Below are positions 22,687 through 34,600 of a DNA stretch of 44,067 nucleotides, one piece after another. The translations under genes and the position numbers were made by a program. Positions within the stretch are counted from its first letter, which is position 1. Each line of letters starts with the position of its first letter. The notes beneath the pieces are model-generated. The model did not search any database. It was not told where the DNA came from and saw only the letters and a list, made by a program, of their open reading frames with translations. Source of the DNA: Gnetum montanum. Its lineage: Eukaryota; Streptophyta; Gnetopsida; Gnetales; Gnetaceae. The DNA lies in contig MNCI01029688.1 of the NCBI GenBank assembly GCA_015680685.1, forward strand, positions 1,148,410 through 1,192,476, in the 5' to 3' direction.

Positions 22687-24080
22687 ATATTCCATAAGCA
22701 TATTGTGCCCAAAGCTATAGTGAGATTTCTACTTAATTATTTGATAGATCATAAAGCTTACCAATTCTGGAAGAACAAGAAATACAAAGTTATTGAATCA
22801 TGTAATGTTGTCTGGAAATTTTGAAATATATGTGATATTTTTAAATTTTGGAACATTTTTAAATATTTAATTGAACCTTTTTCTTGATCAATATCTTTAA
22901 ACCTTTAGTCTAAAACCTTATATGCTTCATGGATGGGAAAATAAAATAATCTTTCTTACTAGATTGGTCTTGACTCTTACATTTTAATGCAGAGAGCTTA
23001 GAATAACCAAGGAAAAGCCAATAGAGGAATCTAAAATGAAAAGTGGCTTGATTTTGTAGAATATGGAGCTTTTGAAATTTCAAAATAAATTTTTTATATT
23101 TTATACTTTTGTAAAATGGAAAATACATACAAATTTTAGATATTTGACCCATGTACCTATATTCGTAAATAGATAATAACATATAATAGTTATGAAAATG
23201 CTATATTTAACATCTTATATGGAAGTTATAAAGATTATTTTTTATTTTTGTGCACACTATACGTTTAGACAAAAATAATATTATTTTAATACATATCATT
23301 ACTTTATTAAATATTATTATTTTAACATCAAAGTTTAATATTTTATTAAAAAAAATTTAATTGTGAATAACTTTGTCCTCACAAGACCATTTAAAGTTAA
23401 ATTAGAATTATTAGAATCATCTTCTCTTATACTTTCTATTTATGCACTTTATTTTACTTTTTAGTATTTACTTTTTATTAGTTAGATTAGTTTTCAATTT
23501 TTTATATTTATACTTATGTAATTATGAATATATGTTATAAGCAATTTTGTTATGCTATATTGTTCTATTTTCTTTATACTCTTCAATGACTATTTGTATT
23601 CGTTTAATAAATCAAGGCTTAATCCATATTCTTGGTGCAAAGAATTTCCATTAGTTATTTATAGAATATTATATATAATTAATGTAGATGTTACATAGCT
23701 ACTATTAAAGTATTGATTTTTCCTTGGATGTAATAATATTTATTTTTAACAATATTATATTCATGTGTTTTTTCAATTAATTAAAGAATGTACCTAGTTT
23801 AGATATTTATATATGATGTACATATGTTTGTAATTATTTGTTTTGAATTTTCTCTTTACATTTGATCATTATAATTTTGAAGTTATAAATCTAATTCAAA
23901 ACAAAATAATGTTATTAAGTTCAATTAACAACATTCCAATAGAAAATAAACAAAATGTACAAACTATACAAAATCAAGTATTTGAATAATTATTAGTCTT
24001 ATTAGTGTTTCTACAAAGTCAAAATTGAAAATATTTTAATGAAGGACAATAAAATAATTTTAATGAGTAGAAATAGGAAA
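22687..24080. other. AT-rich spacer, no gene seen
   Basis: This is very AT-rich sequence with long A and T runs. No motif from any retroelement domain, RNA gene or exon could be read. The right part may include the unrecognisable 5' LTR and leader of element H, whose gag begins near 24,085. Confidence 0.4.
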
Positions 24081-24084
24081 GATT

Positions 24085-24855
24085 AATTCATAGCTTGAGA
24101 AGGTTAAAACCTTCTATCTTTTGTGGTATTAAAGATCCTACTGTTATTATGGAATGGTTGAAAGGATTAGAAAAAGCTCATAGAAGCTTACATTGCATTA
24201 CCATAGAGAAGATCTCTTTGGCCATTTATATGGAATTATGTTGAATATTATGTGTAGTAAACACATTAGATAAAATGCAAAAGAAAATGAAAAGGAATTC
24301 TATCAAGAAAAAATTTAGAATTATATAAGTGTATTTGGATCATCTTCATAGGATTCCCAAGGTTATCTTCCTGTAGCATTTATCCTTTAGAGGAAATTTA
24401 GCATTGTCAACATGGTTAGGCCTAGACCAAAAAAAAGTTGGGGGGGGGATGTGGGGGTGTGTGGCCAAGTCCCTTCTTATTCCACTTCACCCAACTCTCA
24501 TTACTTGCCATTATGGACTTTGCAATTCCATAACAATAAGACCTCTAAGTTACCAATATAAATATATGAAGTCAAACTTCAAAAGGTTTTCTCAAGTGAC
24601 ATGCTTGTAATTACAACATGCCCTTTTATTAAGGACCTTTTTATAGTAATTAGAACCCCTAGTTATGAGATGAAACTATTTGGGAATAGGGATGTGACAA
24701 TTTATCTACTAGAAGGTATAACTAAATATTGGTGAATTGCCAAAAAAAAACTAGATACTCTAAAAATAAAGAAATAGAATAAGAATAATTTACATAAGTA
24801 TTCAAAGATCAATATGTTTAAAAGCTAACCAAAAGAAGAAGAAATATGAATTTAG
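24085..24855 (+). pseudogene. gag N-terminal part of Ty3/gypsy element H, decayed
   Basis: The plus strand reads RLKPSIFCGIKDPTVIMEWL then KGLEKAHRSLHC (24,096-24,200), matching the capsid start of gypsy gags (LKPPTFDGTxDPxxAxEWL...ERIFRTMxC). Further on, DVTIYLLEGITKYW (about 24,690) matches the xxATYLLxGEAxxWW block. KKKKYEF near 24,830 leads into the segment that resumes at about 36,780. A stretch without gag motifs, about 24,260-24,640, including a G9 run, separates the two blocks and may be an insertion. The gag is cut by the LINE at about 24,855. Confidence 0.6.
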
Positions 24856-25967
24856 TTAGTTATTAAACATTGAATCCCATAGTTCATTATTAATAGAAAG
24901 CCACCAAGGAGATAACTTATTAAACATTGAAGCAAGGATTATAAATTTATTAAAGTCCTAAAAATCACTCATGAAACTCTAAATCTTCCAAATGTATTTA
25001 ATGATAATAGAGTTTAAAATAAGTATACCTTTTGAAAGAAAAATCTAGTTTAAAAAATGTGTGTTTTTCTAGTAATCTCTAAGCTTACCTATTTGGATGC
25101 ACTTACAAAAAAGAAATTTTCAAGGCTTAATACTAGTTAAGCACTTTATCATTCACTTGGCACATAATGCAATACCTTGGTTATAATAATTTAGCAAGCC
25201 TAAACTAGCATCCACATTGTGAGAAGTGCATATAGTTTGGGAAACAGTCCAAAAGGCATTTCTAGAACAACTACTACTCTAAATGAAATTTTGCACAAGT
25301 TGTTTAATGTAATGATACATACTAATACTAGAAGCCCAGCATGAGCAATAGTATACATGAGATGCTTTAAAACAATAAACTTTGTAGCCATTGAAAGCTT
25401 CTTATCCTTCCAATTATAAAGCTTTTTCTCAATCTTCTTGATTATAACATCCGTTAAAGTTTTGGAGGATCCAACAAAAAAAAAAGTCTAACAATTTGAA
25501 AATATCTAATTTTTCCAAAAAAAAATGCTAGGATTTACACAAAGTCCAATTTTAAAATCCCTTATTGTAAAAAAATTAGAAGATTTTAGTTAACTAATTT
25601 GAGAGCCAACTAGCAATATTGATTAACATTATAAAGAAAGATAATATGCAATCATAAAAAAATAGTCATCTAAAAAGTGCATATATAATAATGTAGAAAC
25701 ATTATTTTTAATAAAGATACCTTACAAAAAATTAAATTTTGTATCCTTATGAATAGTATGACATAGAAAAATTATTGCAAAAATGAAGATATAGGATGAA
25801 GAGAACAACCTTACTTGATAGAGCATTGAAGTTTAAAACTATTAGTAATGCCAACATTTGTTGCTACTAGCACATTAGCTCTAGAAAAAAAAAAGTCTCA
25901 ATCATTTTAATAAATTTATATTTAAAATCATATTTGCAAATCAAATGTCATTATATCCTCTCATAGG
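24856..25967 (-). pseudogene. LINE (L1-type) reverse transcriptase, C-terminal half
   Basis: On the minus strand, continuing from 36,377, the blocks are SYERI, ANVLVATNVGITNSFKLQCS, IKxGCSLHP, the catalytic LDD in HFLDDYFFM (about 25,681-25,655), then GSSKTLTDVIIKKIEKKLYN, WKDKKLSMATKFIVLKH and, near the end, LSPWWLSINNELWD. These are the standard order for plant L1-type RT and the region after it. Frames change several times and stops are common. No poly-A tail (poly-T here) remains at the 24,856 end. The LINE is inserted in gag of element H and is interrupted by element G. Confidence 0.8.
25963..25967. repeat. Target-site duplication of G, left copy (ATAGG)
   Basis: ATAGG precedes the TGAAAC start of the 5' LTR and recurs at 36,377-36,381. 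Joining the two flanks with one ATAGG gives the LINE frame ...KSYERI..., the normal block after the LDFxK motif. Confidence 0.8.
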
Positions 25968-27724
25968 TGAAACACCACTAATTTCGGCCTAACACTTCGA
26001 AACGAGAACAACTTAGAGCCTTTTGAGCTTTTGGGAGGCACAAATTTGACTAAGGCATGGAACTCACACCAACTTATCAAGCCAAGCTTGCTCACGCTAG
26101 GCTTGTCAAGCCAGGCTTGCCCTTAGCATGAGCAACTCCAATGACTTCAAGATTAAGTCAAAGATGGTCCAATCTGAGGGTGCAAGTCATCTTCATAGGG
26201 CCACTGTTGTCCACTTCAAGTTTCAGCATGCGAGAGTTTGGATTTCAAGCTAGATTACACAAATTTTCTTAGTCATGCTCAAGTCACGTTCAACTCATGC
26301 TGGCAGCGTGAGTCCAACGTGAGTACTGATTACGCCCAGCATGAACAAACTCCAAGAGCCCTAAAATTGAGTCAAATGGTCTAACTTCGAAGGTGCAAGT
26401 CATCCTGAAGGGCCACTGTTGTCTACTTCAAGTTCCAGCCTCCAGAATTCCATTCTTTAAGTCCAAAATCACAAATATTTTGTTACTCATTCTCAAGTCA
26501 TGCTGAGGTCACACTCAGCTCATGCTAACAACGTGAACACCTAAAAGTGGCTCAAATCAAGGCACACACAAGCTCAGTTTTCAACATGTAGTTCATTCTC
26601 AGGGTCAACCATAGTTAGGAAATTGCTACACTTAAAGAATAGGCTTCAAAGATCAAAAATTGGTGTGAAATATATCATTTTCATCTTACTCATGCCCAAG
26701 TCATGCTTAGGTCACATTCAGCTCATGATGGCAGCGTGAGTCTAGCGTGAGTACTGATCACACCCAGTTAAAAGCATGTCAAACACATGTGGAGGACATG
26801 CCAAGATAAAATAAACTCACGCTGGAAGATTTTGTGAAATAGAAATTCCTTAAATAGCCACCAAACCACTCACATCGGCACCCTGCAGTAATTAATCCAT
26901 GGATCGAGAAGTTCCAAGCAAACCGGAGTCAATTTCTCTTATTGTACACTATCATTTTCATTGTAAATTTTCACCATTCGTTCCAAATTGTGTTTTCTTC
27001 TATGGGCATAAGCTAGCTTGCGTAAGCCAATACATGTTGTAAGATGCAGTGCATCCAGTCAAGAACGTAGCCTACCTATGCACATCTAATTCACACCTAG
27101 TTGTCCATCAAACACCTATCACATGATCTGTTTCCCTCTCATCTCTCAGCCATTGATCTCATCCATGAATTTTGCACCTGAGCTTAGCCAAACCTTATAA
27201 ATACCCCGTCCATTCACATAAACGGGGTTGGCAATTTTGGAGGTTGACGGCTTTGGGAGCATTGACTAGCAACCTTGGACACTCAGGTGCATGTGACTCC
27301 TAGCATCCAAGCGCCTGTAAGCACATCACTCTGGGGCTTAGTGCTTGACTTGCCATCCACACATGCAACTACGCTTTGACCAGTGCACATCCTTGTTAAG
27401 CCATATAATATAGTTCATTATTACCTTCCATTACATTTTTTGCTCTATTTTGATCTATTTTATGCTTTTGTATATGCCATCGTAGTTATGCTTTGTTTAC
27501 ATTTCATATGTCACTAGTTACGATAACCCCAGCACAAGCCATAGCTTACGCTCAGGGAAGTCCTTGGTTGATTTGTGTGCAGACCATCCAAGGCACTCTA
27601 CCTTGGTTTTATTTTCTAGCTTGCCCTCACACGAAGGTAGGGTCGGCTGTGTCTCTCCGACAATCTTTCAATGTTTATTTTTCCCTTCCAGTGTCACACC
27701 GATGATTTCGGTTAGCACAGTAAA
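25968..27724 (+). repeat. 5' LTR of G
   Basis: It starts TGAAACACCACTAATTTCGG and ends just before the primer site. It aligns end to end with 34,617-36,376. A TATA box TTATAAATA is at 27,195-27,203. It also holds internal copies of a ~56-bp word (26,283-26,339; 26,711-26,766; a partial copy near 26,507) rich in GCGTGAGT and GTACTGAT, which may be enhancer repeats in U3. Confidence 0.9.
27195..27203 (+). promoter_or_regulatory. TATA box in G 5' LTR
   Basis: TTATAAATACCCC is conserved in both LTRs (27,195 and 35,853) and lies about 520 bases before the LTR end. Confidence 0.6.
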
Positions 27725-27742
27725 TTGGCGCTAGAAGGAGGG
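27725..27742 (+). other. Primer-binding site of G
   Basis: TTGGCGCTAGAAGGAGGG follows the 5' LTR. TGGCG is the usual start of primer sites in this branch. The matching tRNA could not be decided. Confidence 0.65.
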
Positions 27743-28090
27743 TTAACTTTTTTACCATCCCATCAAAACATTGATCATGCTACCTTTTAAACGCTATGCA
27801 GACCAGGTGCCAAACTCAAGTTAAGCTTGCTCAAGCCCAGCCTAGTTGGCTCATGCTAAACCTAGTCTTCTCAAGCTACATTAATCAAGCATTCAACCTT
27901 GCAAAACTCTTACATTACAACTAGCACTTCAAACTCTGCAACTATATCATCAAAACCCAAACAGCATACACACGATGCTTAAACAAGCCACTTCATAGAC
28001 AACCTACCAAGTAACGTTCCCACCAACACCATCAACCGATCATAGTGAGCTCCTCTTAGTACTTGCAACCTGCATCTTGCCTGGTACATG

Positions 28091-28465
28091 CCCAGCTTGT
28101 CAAGCTAGCTCACTCACACCTAGCTTGTCAAGCTTAGTTTACACATGCCTAGCTTGTCAAGCTAGCTCACTCATGCCTAGTTTGTCAAGCTCAATTTACA
28201 CATGCCTAGCTTGTCAAGCTCAATTTACACACGCCTAACTTGTCAAGCTAGCTCACTCATGCCTAGATTTTTAAGCTAGCTCACTCACATCCATCTTGTC
28301 ATGCCCAGTTTATACATGCTCGACTTGTCAAGCCCAACTTACTCATGTCCAGCTTGTCAAGCTAGCTCACTCATGCTTAACTTGTCAAGATCAGTTTACA
28401 CATGCCCAGCTTATCAAGCTCAGTTTACACACGCCTGACTTGTCAAGCCCAATTTACTCATGCCA
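28091..28465. repeat. Minisatellite, about 13 units of 28-29 bp, each with a palindrome
   Basis: The consensus core is AGCTTGTCAAGCT, a 6-bp-arm palindrome around one T, followed by one of two spacers: AGCTCACTCATGCC-like (type A) or CAATTTACACATGCC-like (type B). The unit order reads roughly A B A B B A A B B A B B B. It lies in the leader of G, between primer site and gag. Single copies of the same core occur in G's LTRs (about 26,103 and 35,620), suggesting that the array grew from an LTR-related word. Confidence 0.85.
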
Positions 28466-31287
28466 CTATGGAATCTTCCTAGATCAGCATAGTGGTACTA
28501 CAGATCTCTAACTTTGGGGCCGGGACCTCAAACCCTGTGACTGCAACAGAACCCATAACTGTCATTGAAGAGATAAATCCTCAAGGTTCAACTTGCCAGT
28601 CACTTAGGCTACAGGGTAAGGACCCTACTTACGCAATCCTCACCCTAAAACAATATAATTTCATTTGTGTGAAGATTCAAGCCAACTTGCCTATCAATCG
28701 CATAGAAAGAGAACCAAAGTGAAACTATGATCTTATTTACAAGGGAGGTCATGAGTTCACTCCCTCAGTATTTGACATGATCCCCCTTTCTGAGCCCCAT
28801 CATCAACTCATATCTTAGCTTCTCATGGCAAGGAATCAAGCCTTATATGAGGAAGATGACTTTGCAACCCAATCTAAACATGGGGATTCATACCATACCA
28901 TCAGTCCTCATGCCCATACAAACCCATCATTCCAACCTTTCTTGGAAGAAGCCATACTTCCTCCTTTATCCGCAAACACTCGAGCACCGGTTTCTCTATA
29001 GGAAGTACCCACTTCCATTCCCACCTTTTCCATGCCCAACATTCAATCTTATACATCCATCTCTATCATACCTCTACAAGTATAGTCCCAACAACCCCCT
29101 CCTCAAACTAATGCAAGATCAATCTTCTAACCTCAAGTAATTGGGATGCCATCAGTTATACTAGCTTCCATGTCCACCCACTACATACCACAAGTACTAA
29201 CCCATGGAGCACCTCTAATTACTTCAGCCCAACACGTTCAGGGTGTCACCTCACAAACTGTGGCTAGGCAGTGGGTTTGACCAACTGTTCAGCAATACCA
29301 ACCTACTCACTACAATGTATCACACCTTGCAATCCCATCTCTGAATGTTGCTCCAACACAACAACCAATAATCCAATAGTCTCCCTTTTCACAGACAATG
29401 CAACAATCAAACTACTACCAATCGTAATCTACTCAACCAACCAGTCTGCCTACCATCCAAGAGTGGGCAGACATAAAGAAAATGATGCACTCATTAACTG
29501 AGGAGGTAAAGCACCTTAAAACTACAAACATTGAGGAAGTCAAGGTGCTGGACTTCTACCAAGATGACCCAATCAACCCTTTAGTTCCACCGTTAACCTT
29601 ACCAAAGGGAATCTCATTACCTCAACTAACCAAATACAATGGAAAGGGAGATCCAAATGTCCATCTAGTAACATTTCAACTAGAATGTCTATTGCTTTAG
29701 GCCTGGCCTCATGTAATTCTACATGTATTTTCTATGTCCTTAACAGGAAAAGCCTTAGACTGGTACCAAGCTTTACTCGGTAACTCCATATCCTCTCTAG
29801 AGGATTTGTTACATCAGTTCCTTACCCGTTTCAAATATAATTTAAAGCTTGAAGCCACACTAGATGGCTTGATTCAGATTAAACAAACACAGTTAGAACT
29901 AGTACAAAAATTTATCCAAAGGTGGAGTGCGGCCCTGAATGAACTTCACGAGCCCATCCCTGAAACATACATGCTTACCATCCTTAAGGCTATTGTGAAT
30001 GACTTCATTAAATCAAAACTTTATTATTTGAGTGCTCGTACTTTGAGTCAAGCATTCACACAAATTAAGAACATAGAAGAGGTGGTGAAAGCAAGTAATA
30101 ACCCAGCTTACTTAGCCTTTAGGAGCCAACATATGAGGAAATATAAGGATAAATCCAAAACGACGGTAGCAGCAATGGCAGAGATAGTCCAACCTAAAAA
30201 TTCAGGACAGAAAGGAAAACAACCCACTACTCCAACCATCCATGAAAGAACCACATCTACGCCTACACCTGAATCTTCCTCAACTAAAATCACAAACATG
30301 GGTCACACTCGTACATTTGAAAGAAAAGATCCTACCCAATACACATCCTTACCTATGAAGCCTTCACAATTATTAGATCAACTTCTAAGGGCCAGGTTAA
30401 TCAAACACAAAAAAATGTCCCCCATGGCAACCCAAAAACATGATCAATTCTGTGAGTTGGATAAAAACCCAACTTTAGCAACAGTCGATGAGCCCCCCGT
30501 TCCAAGAGGCTTTAGGTTGGACAGGTTCTGCGAATATCACCAACGATGTGGGCACAAAACTGACTAATGCTTCACCTTAAAACAAGATATACAATGCATG
30601 ATTGATAGAGGTGAAATAGTATTTGATGAGGCAAACCCAGTAAAGCCCCAAAACAAACCCATGGGGGTCTACAAGGATCCTCTCAATACTAAGGACGCAC
30701 CATACGTGATTAACACTATACATGTGGACAATGGACAAGACATCCCTCAAAAACCTTTTTTAATTCACAGGCCTTTTGAAACTACATCTACCTCAACACC
30801 TCCCCAAACCCCTTTTTTCATACACACATTCCCTACACCACAAAAACCATTCATCGTTCGCATACCTCCTTCTATCGTAGCAGCAACCACACCATTAGAA
30901 ACCTGACCCACTCCCTTTGTGATCTGGGTGCCAAAACATCCTGACATGCAACCCCCTACAGTTCCCCCATGACCCTTGCGAGAGTGCCTTGCTGACAGGT
31001 TGACAAGAGAGTGCCTAGAAAAAGAACATCATGAGCACAAATTGGGACCACCGAAGCCCATACCGCTAAATGTTGTTCCTATGATTCCGTCCACTAGTGA
31101 GCCTAACACTAGTCATCGAGACAAGGATACCGACACTCTCAATGTCCCAAACTCAATATCCTTAGTTACTAACACAAGAATCCCTCCACAAGAGATACGA
31201 ATGCTGGGTCAAATGGACCAAGTCTCCACAGGCAAGAGCATCCCAAGTGGTAAGGAACTAGCAAGTGCATTGACCCAAGTCACATAG
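28466..31287 (+). pseudogene. gag of G (Tat/Ogre type), one frame with about a dozen stops
   Basis: Open segments at 28,492, 29,482, 29,734, 30,598 and 30,976 are all in the same frame, so decay is by substitution rather than frameshift. The N-terminal ~370 codons are rich in Pro, Gln, Ser and Thr. The capsid-like core is ISLPQLTKYNGKGDPNVHLV, SLTGKALDWYQAL, LLHQFLTRFKYN and VQKFIQRWSAALNEL (29,600-30,110). A zinc-knuckle-like FCEYHQRCGHKTD then CFTLKQDIQ (30,526-30,592) matches the C-x-Y-H-x-x-x-G-H-x-x-x-x-C motif of this branch, its last Cys lying just after an in-frame TAA. A Pro/Thr-rich tail with PFLIH, PFFIH and PFIVR repeats (about 30,750-30,860) follows. Confidence 0.85.
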
Positions 31288-31289
31288 GC

Positions 31290-32195
31290 TTTGAAACAAA
31301 AGAACACCTCCTTAAGCCTATACGATCTAGTAATGACCTCACTGGTACATCGGGAAGCTCTTGTGCGTATGTTGATTTCAATTCCTGTTAGCAAGAACCT
31401 TCCCACAGATGAGCCATCCATTTATGCAATACTATCCCCACAACCTTAAGAATTGAGGCCCACATCCCTAGAATTTCATGCTAATGATATTAAGCAAGAT
31501 GAGAAAACTAGAGAGGTCACTACAGCCCCTATGTTCATAACAATACAAGTCAACCACTTCAAGATACGTAGGGTGCATGTCAAACAACAAACATAATACC
31601 CTTTCTTGTCATCAAAAAATTGGGTCTTACAGAGCAAATATGGCCCACAAAAACTTCCTTTTTAAAATCCTTCAATGGTTCCTGTGTCATGGTAAAAGGC
31701 ATGGTTACCTTGGATTTTGTAGCAGGGGACCAGTTCCCCACATCGACTGAATTCGTAGTGGTTGATGAAATGCCAGGGTTCAATCTAATTCTAGGATGAC
31801 CTTGGCTAGCTCAACTTAGAGCTGTAAACTCACCAATCCATCAAGAAATTCACCTACCTTATGAGGGTAGTGAAATCATCATACATGGGAACACGACAAC
31901 ATCACTCACTTCCTCGCACTTGGGAATGGATCAAGGGTCAAAGGTTGAGTTCTCTGAGCCTAAACAAGAAACCATGAGCACACTTCAAGATACAAACCAA
32001 CCGTTAACCCATGATCCTACTAGAACTGAGGAAGCATTGGAGGTCATAGACATAGGAGCCATTTCCGCTGATGTCTCTTGGCCAGAGCTATCTTTTGACA
32101 TCTCCAGTGAAGGGGAAGGGGAGTATAAGGTCATACCTACATGCCCCACCCCTCATGTCAAATTACGAAGAATTAAAAAAAAACTCAATAACTAG
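31290..32195 (+). pseudogene. Protease region of G, active site lost
   Basis: In a different frame from gag, the plus strand reads FKIRRVHV, then IPFLVIKKLGLTEQ, SFNGSCVMVKGMVTLDFVAG, FVVVDEMPGFNLILG, a stop where the family has Arg (CGA to TGA), and PWLAQLRAVNSPIHQEIHLP (about 31,555-31,860). This is the Tat/Ogre protease with its ILGRPW end. The Asp-x-Gly that should follow VHV reads KQQT, so the catalytic aspartate is gone. An acidic tail continues to the stop at 32,195 (FDISSEGEGEY). Confidence 0.75.
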
Positions 32196-32204
32196 GGCAA
32201 ACTA

Positions 32205-32460
32205 TCAAGTATCCAGAATGATGTTAAACTACTAACCATCTGGTATGACGTTAAACTACCAGCGAACATCTGCAATGATGTTAAACTAGTCACGATCAGA
32301 AATGGTCGGTTCCTTTTAAGTTTCCTAAAACTATTATTACGTTCAGCCCACTATGGCCTAAAACTAGTAATCCCTCTTTCTTTTTTTCAACACAGATGCA
32401 ACAGTCCACCATAACTCTAAACTGATGTGCATGGCCTGAAATGGCCTCAAACTAGAGCTC
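32205..32460. repeat. Degenerate tandem repeat array r1 (TATGACGTTAAACTA type)
   Basis: Loose copies of a 30-40 bp unit have the core ATGACGTTAAACTA (32,219; 32,246; 32,275) and the variant ATGGCCTAAAACTAG (32,353). The wording GGTATGACxxTAAACTACCA recurs in array r2. It starts right after the protease frame. Confidence 0.6.
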
Positions 32461-32946
32461 AGTATGTTGCAAGTTTACAAACTCTCGTTACATTATGTCA
32501 AATATTCATTTACATGTCACAAGTTGCAATTTTAATTCATGTATTCTCATTACTTTTCTTTTTACAAATATTTGTCTTACATTTTTTCTACATTTTGGAA
32601 TCTCATTTTACATTCAGCTACATGGATATGTTCACAATATACTTGAGAAAATAAGAAAAATAGCAAATATATATATATATGTAATATTGAATGTCAACAT
32701 GGTAATAGAATGCCAACACATTATGCCACAATTAAATCCATATCATTACATCTATCCTCATACATTTCCATTAGACATCAAAAACCCAAAACATTTGGTA
32801 GCTAAAGCTAGACTAATAGTTAGCTCACACATCAGTACTAGGGGGGGTTGGCCCCCAAAATCCTCCACATCATCCTCTCCCGCTCCACTAGGGCCAACCT
32901 CATCATTACTATGTCCCAACAATGGCGATGACACCAACACAATCTG
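32461..32946. other. Spacer in G between r1 and integrase stub
   Basis: This is AT-rich sequence with an (AT)n run at about 32,668 and C-rich stretches near 32,870. No RT, RNase H or integrase core motif is present in any frame. It is the site of the pol deletion. Confidence 0.5.
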
Positions 32947-33144
32947 CATAAGCTCCCAATTAAGGAAGGAGACCTAGTCCTTAAGGTCGTCCATGAACAC
33001 CCAGATAAATTCTCAGCTAACTGGGAAGGGCCTTACTTAGTCACCAAGGTGTAGAATAACGGAGCATTCAAACTTGCTAACATGGATGGGAACAAGTTCG
33101 CTAATCCCACAAATCACCTATACCTGAAACAGTACTATGTCTAA
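32947..33144 (+). pseudogene. Integrase C-terminal stub of G
   Basis: The translation gives KLPIKEGDLVLKVV, then FSANWEGPYLVTKV, one stop, GAFKLANMDGNKFANPTNHL and YLKQYYV with a stop. This matches the end of Ty3/gypsy integrase: GDLVL, WEGPY, then xLxxMDGxxxxNPxNxxxLKxYY. Nothing of the HHCC or DD35E parts is left upstream. Confidence 0.85.
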
Positions 33145-33159
33145 TGAATTTGAGGCATG

Positions 33160-33500
33160 TAATGGTCCTGGCATCACGACCTAAAACTAATACCATAGAA
33201 CGGTCTTGGGGCTATGACTTGAAATTGGTACCATAGAGTGTCCTGGTGTTATGACAGTAAATTAACACCACAGAGCTCTATCCGGTATGACACTAAACTA
33301 CCACATTTGTCTACCATGACGTAAAACTAGCATGCAGAGTCCACTAAGACTATAAACTGGTTTACCTCTTCACAGTCCACTACGACTATAAACTAGCACT
33401 GCATTGTCTACTACGACACTAAACTGGTGCCATCCAAAGGGTTATGACGTGAAACTAGCCCACAACAGTCCACTAAGACTATAAACTAGCAACACCATTG
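33160..33500. repeat. Degenerate tandem repeat array r2
   Basis: About nine copies of a 30-38 bp unit occur. The clearest are CCACTAAGACTATAAACT (33,341; 33,470) and CCACTACGACTATAAACTAG (33,379). It shares words with r1. It lies between the integrase stop and the 3' region, where Tat-branch elements are known to carry tandem repeats. Confidence 0.7.
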
Positions 33501-34600
33501 ATGACCAAGTAATACTTGAAAAGATATGCTGCTGCAATTGGCTGTACGGGCTCCACAAAGTCTTGCTGCATAATTTGTCTCATGGACCCTGATGAAGCTG
33601 ATGCTATTCATGATTCTGTTTGCTTTGAAATTGCACACAGTGGCTCCATCTCCTTGGTTGTATTCAAGTTTAAAGTACTTAGTTAACCGAATCACTTGTG
33701 GTTTTTCTTGTCTTCTTGGAGTTGTGTTTGTAGGATGACACGCCTAAGGCATTTGCGCACAGATGCACTTCATCATGATGACAAGGTATCACATTCTCCC
33801 TAACGCACACAACTGGCTTAATCAATCTGTTCATAAGTACATTCCTGACTCTTGATACATTCCCTATTCCCCATCATGTTCCCCTTATCCTATTGATACG
33901 TTCTACTCATCCCAAACCTCTCGATACACTGTTGCACACTGTGTTTCTCTGAGTAGTTGCAACGCAAAACACAGTACACAGTACATGATACAAATGTAAG
34001 CACATGAGCATGAGTACAACACTGAAAGAAAGCTCTTTTAAAAAGACCAAAAAGAACAAAAAAATCAAAGAGAAAAATACACGGAAAAGGTCTTTATGAT
34101 CCCATTGACATCATAGACCAAAGACCATTGGCTCTTCTCATACAAGCCCCAGGCGGGAAGGTAATTGTCTTGGAAAAATAGTTACACTTGTGTCTCAAAT
34201 GATCATGTTGCACATCATCATGTGGCTTTGGTTGTTTACAACAGACTCCCATAAACACTCTATAAGAGTCTTGTTTCTCCAAAAAACGCACCTCCTATAT
34301 CTTGGTTTCGAGTTTGCTAAACACTGCCTACTGACAAGGACTAAAAATATGGCTTGTTCACATGAGAGCATTCCTCCCCCACAATTCCAACAGCAATTAT
34401 AACCCTTGATCAACTCTTGATTCCCCCCAGTTACAATCAATCCCCTTGCATCTTGAATAGCATTTCCCCAATCCCATGTACTTTTGAACACGGTGCGATG
34501 ACGTCCAGCCAGGGGCCGACGAACAATGCTTGGTACTTGGTTAGTTGTGGTGTTTTGTACTTCTTTTTCAACACCTCTTGGGTGGATTCCTCTAGACGTC
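33501..34600. other. 3' non-coding region of G
   Basis: No gene was recognised. A 136-codon minus-strand frame at 34,605-34,195 has no family resemblance and sits where untranslated DNA is expected. Confidence 0.5.

Noticed and set aside
24440-24460. G9 tract and GT-rich run
   Set aside because: A simple low-complexity stretch; too short to call a quadruplex or boundary.
28091-28465. CRISPR-like appearance of regular palindromic repeats
   Set aside because: Units are contiguous 28-29 bp tandem repeats with no unique spacers, in a plant retroelement.
28296-28511. 71-codon open frame with repeating CQxQLTH-like peptide
   Set aside because: It is translated minisatellite, with no start context or family match.
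32495-32977. 160-codon plus-strand frame in the G spacer
   Set aside because: No gypsy pol motifs; an AT-rich chance frame that ends in a shadow frame overlapping the integrase stub.
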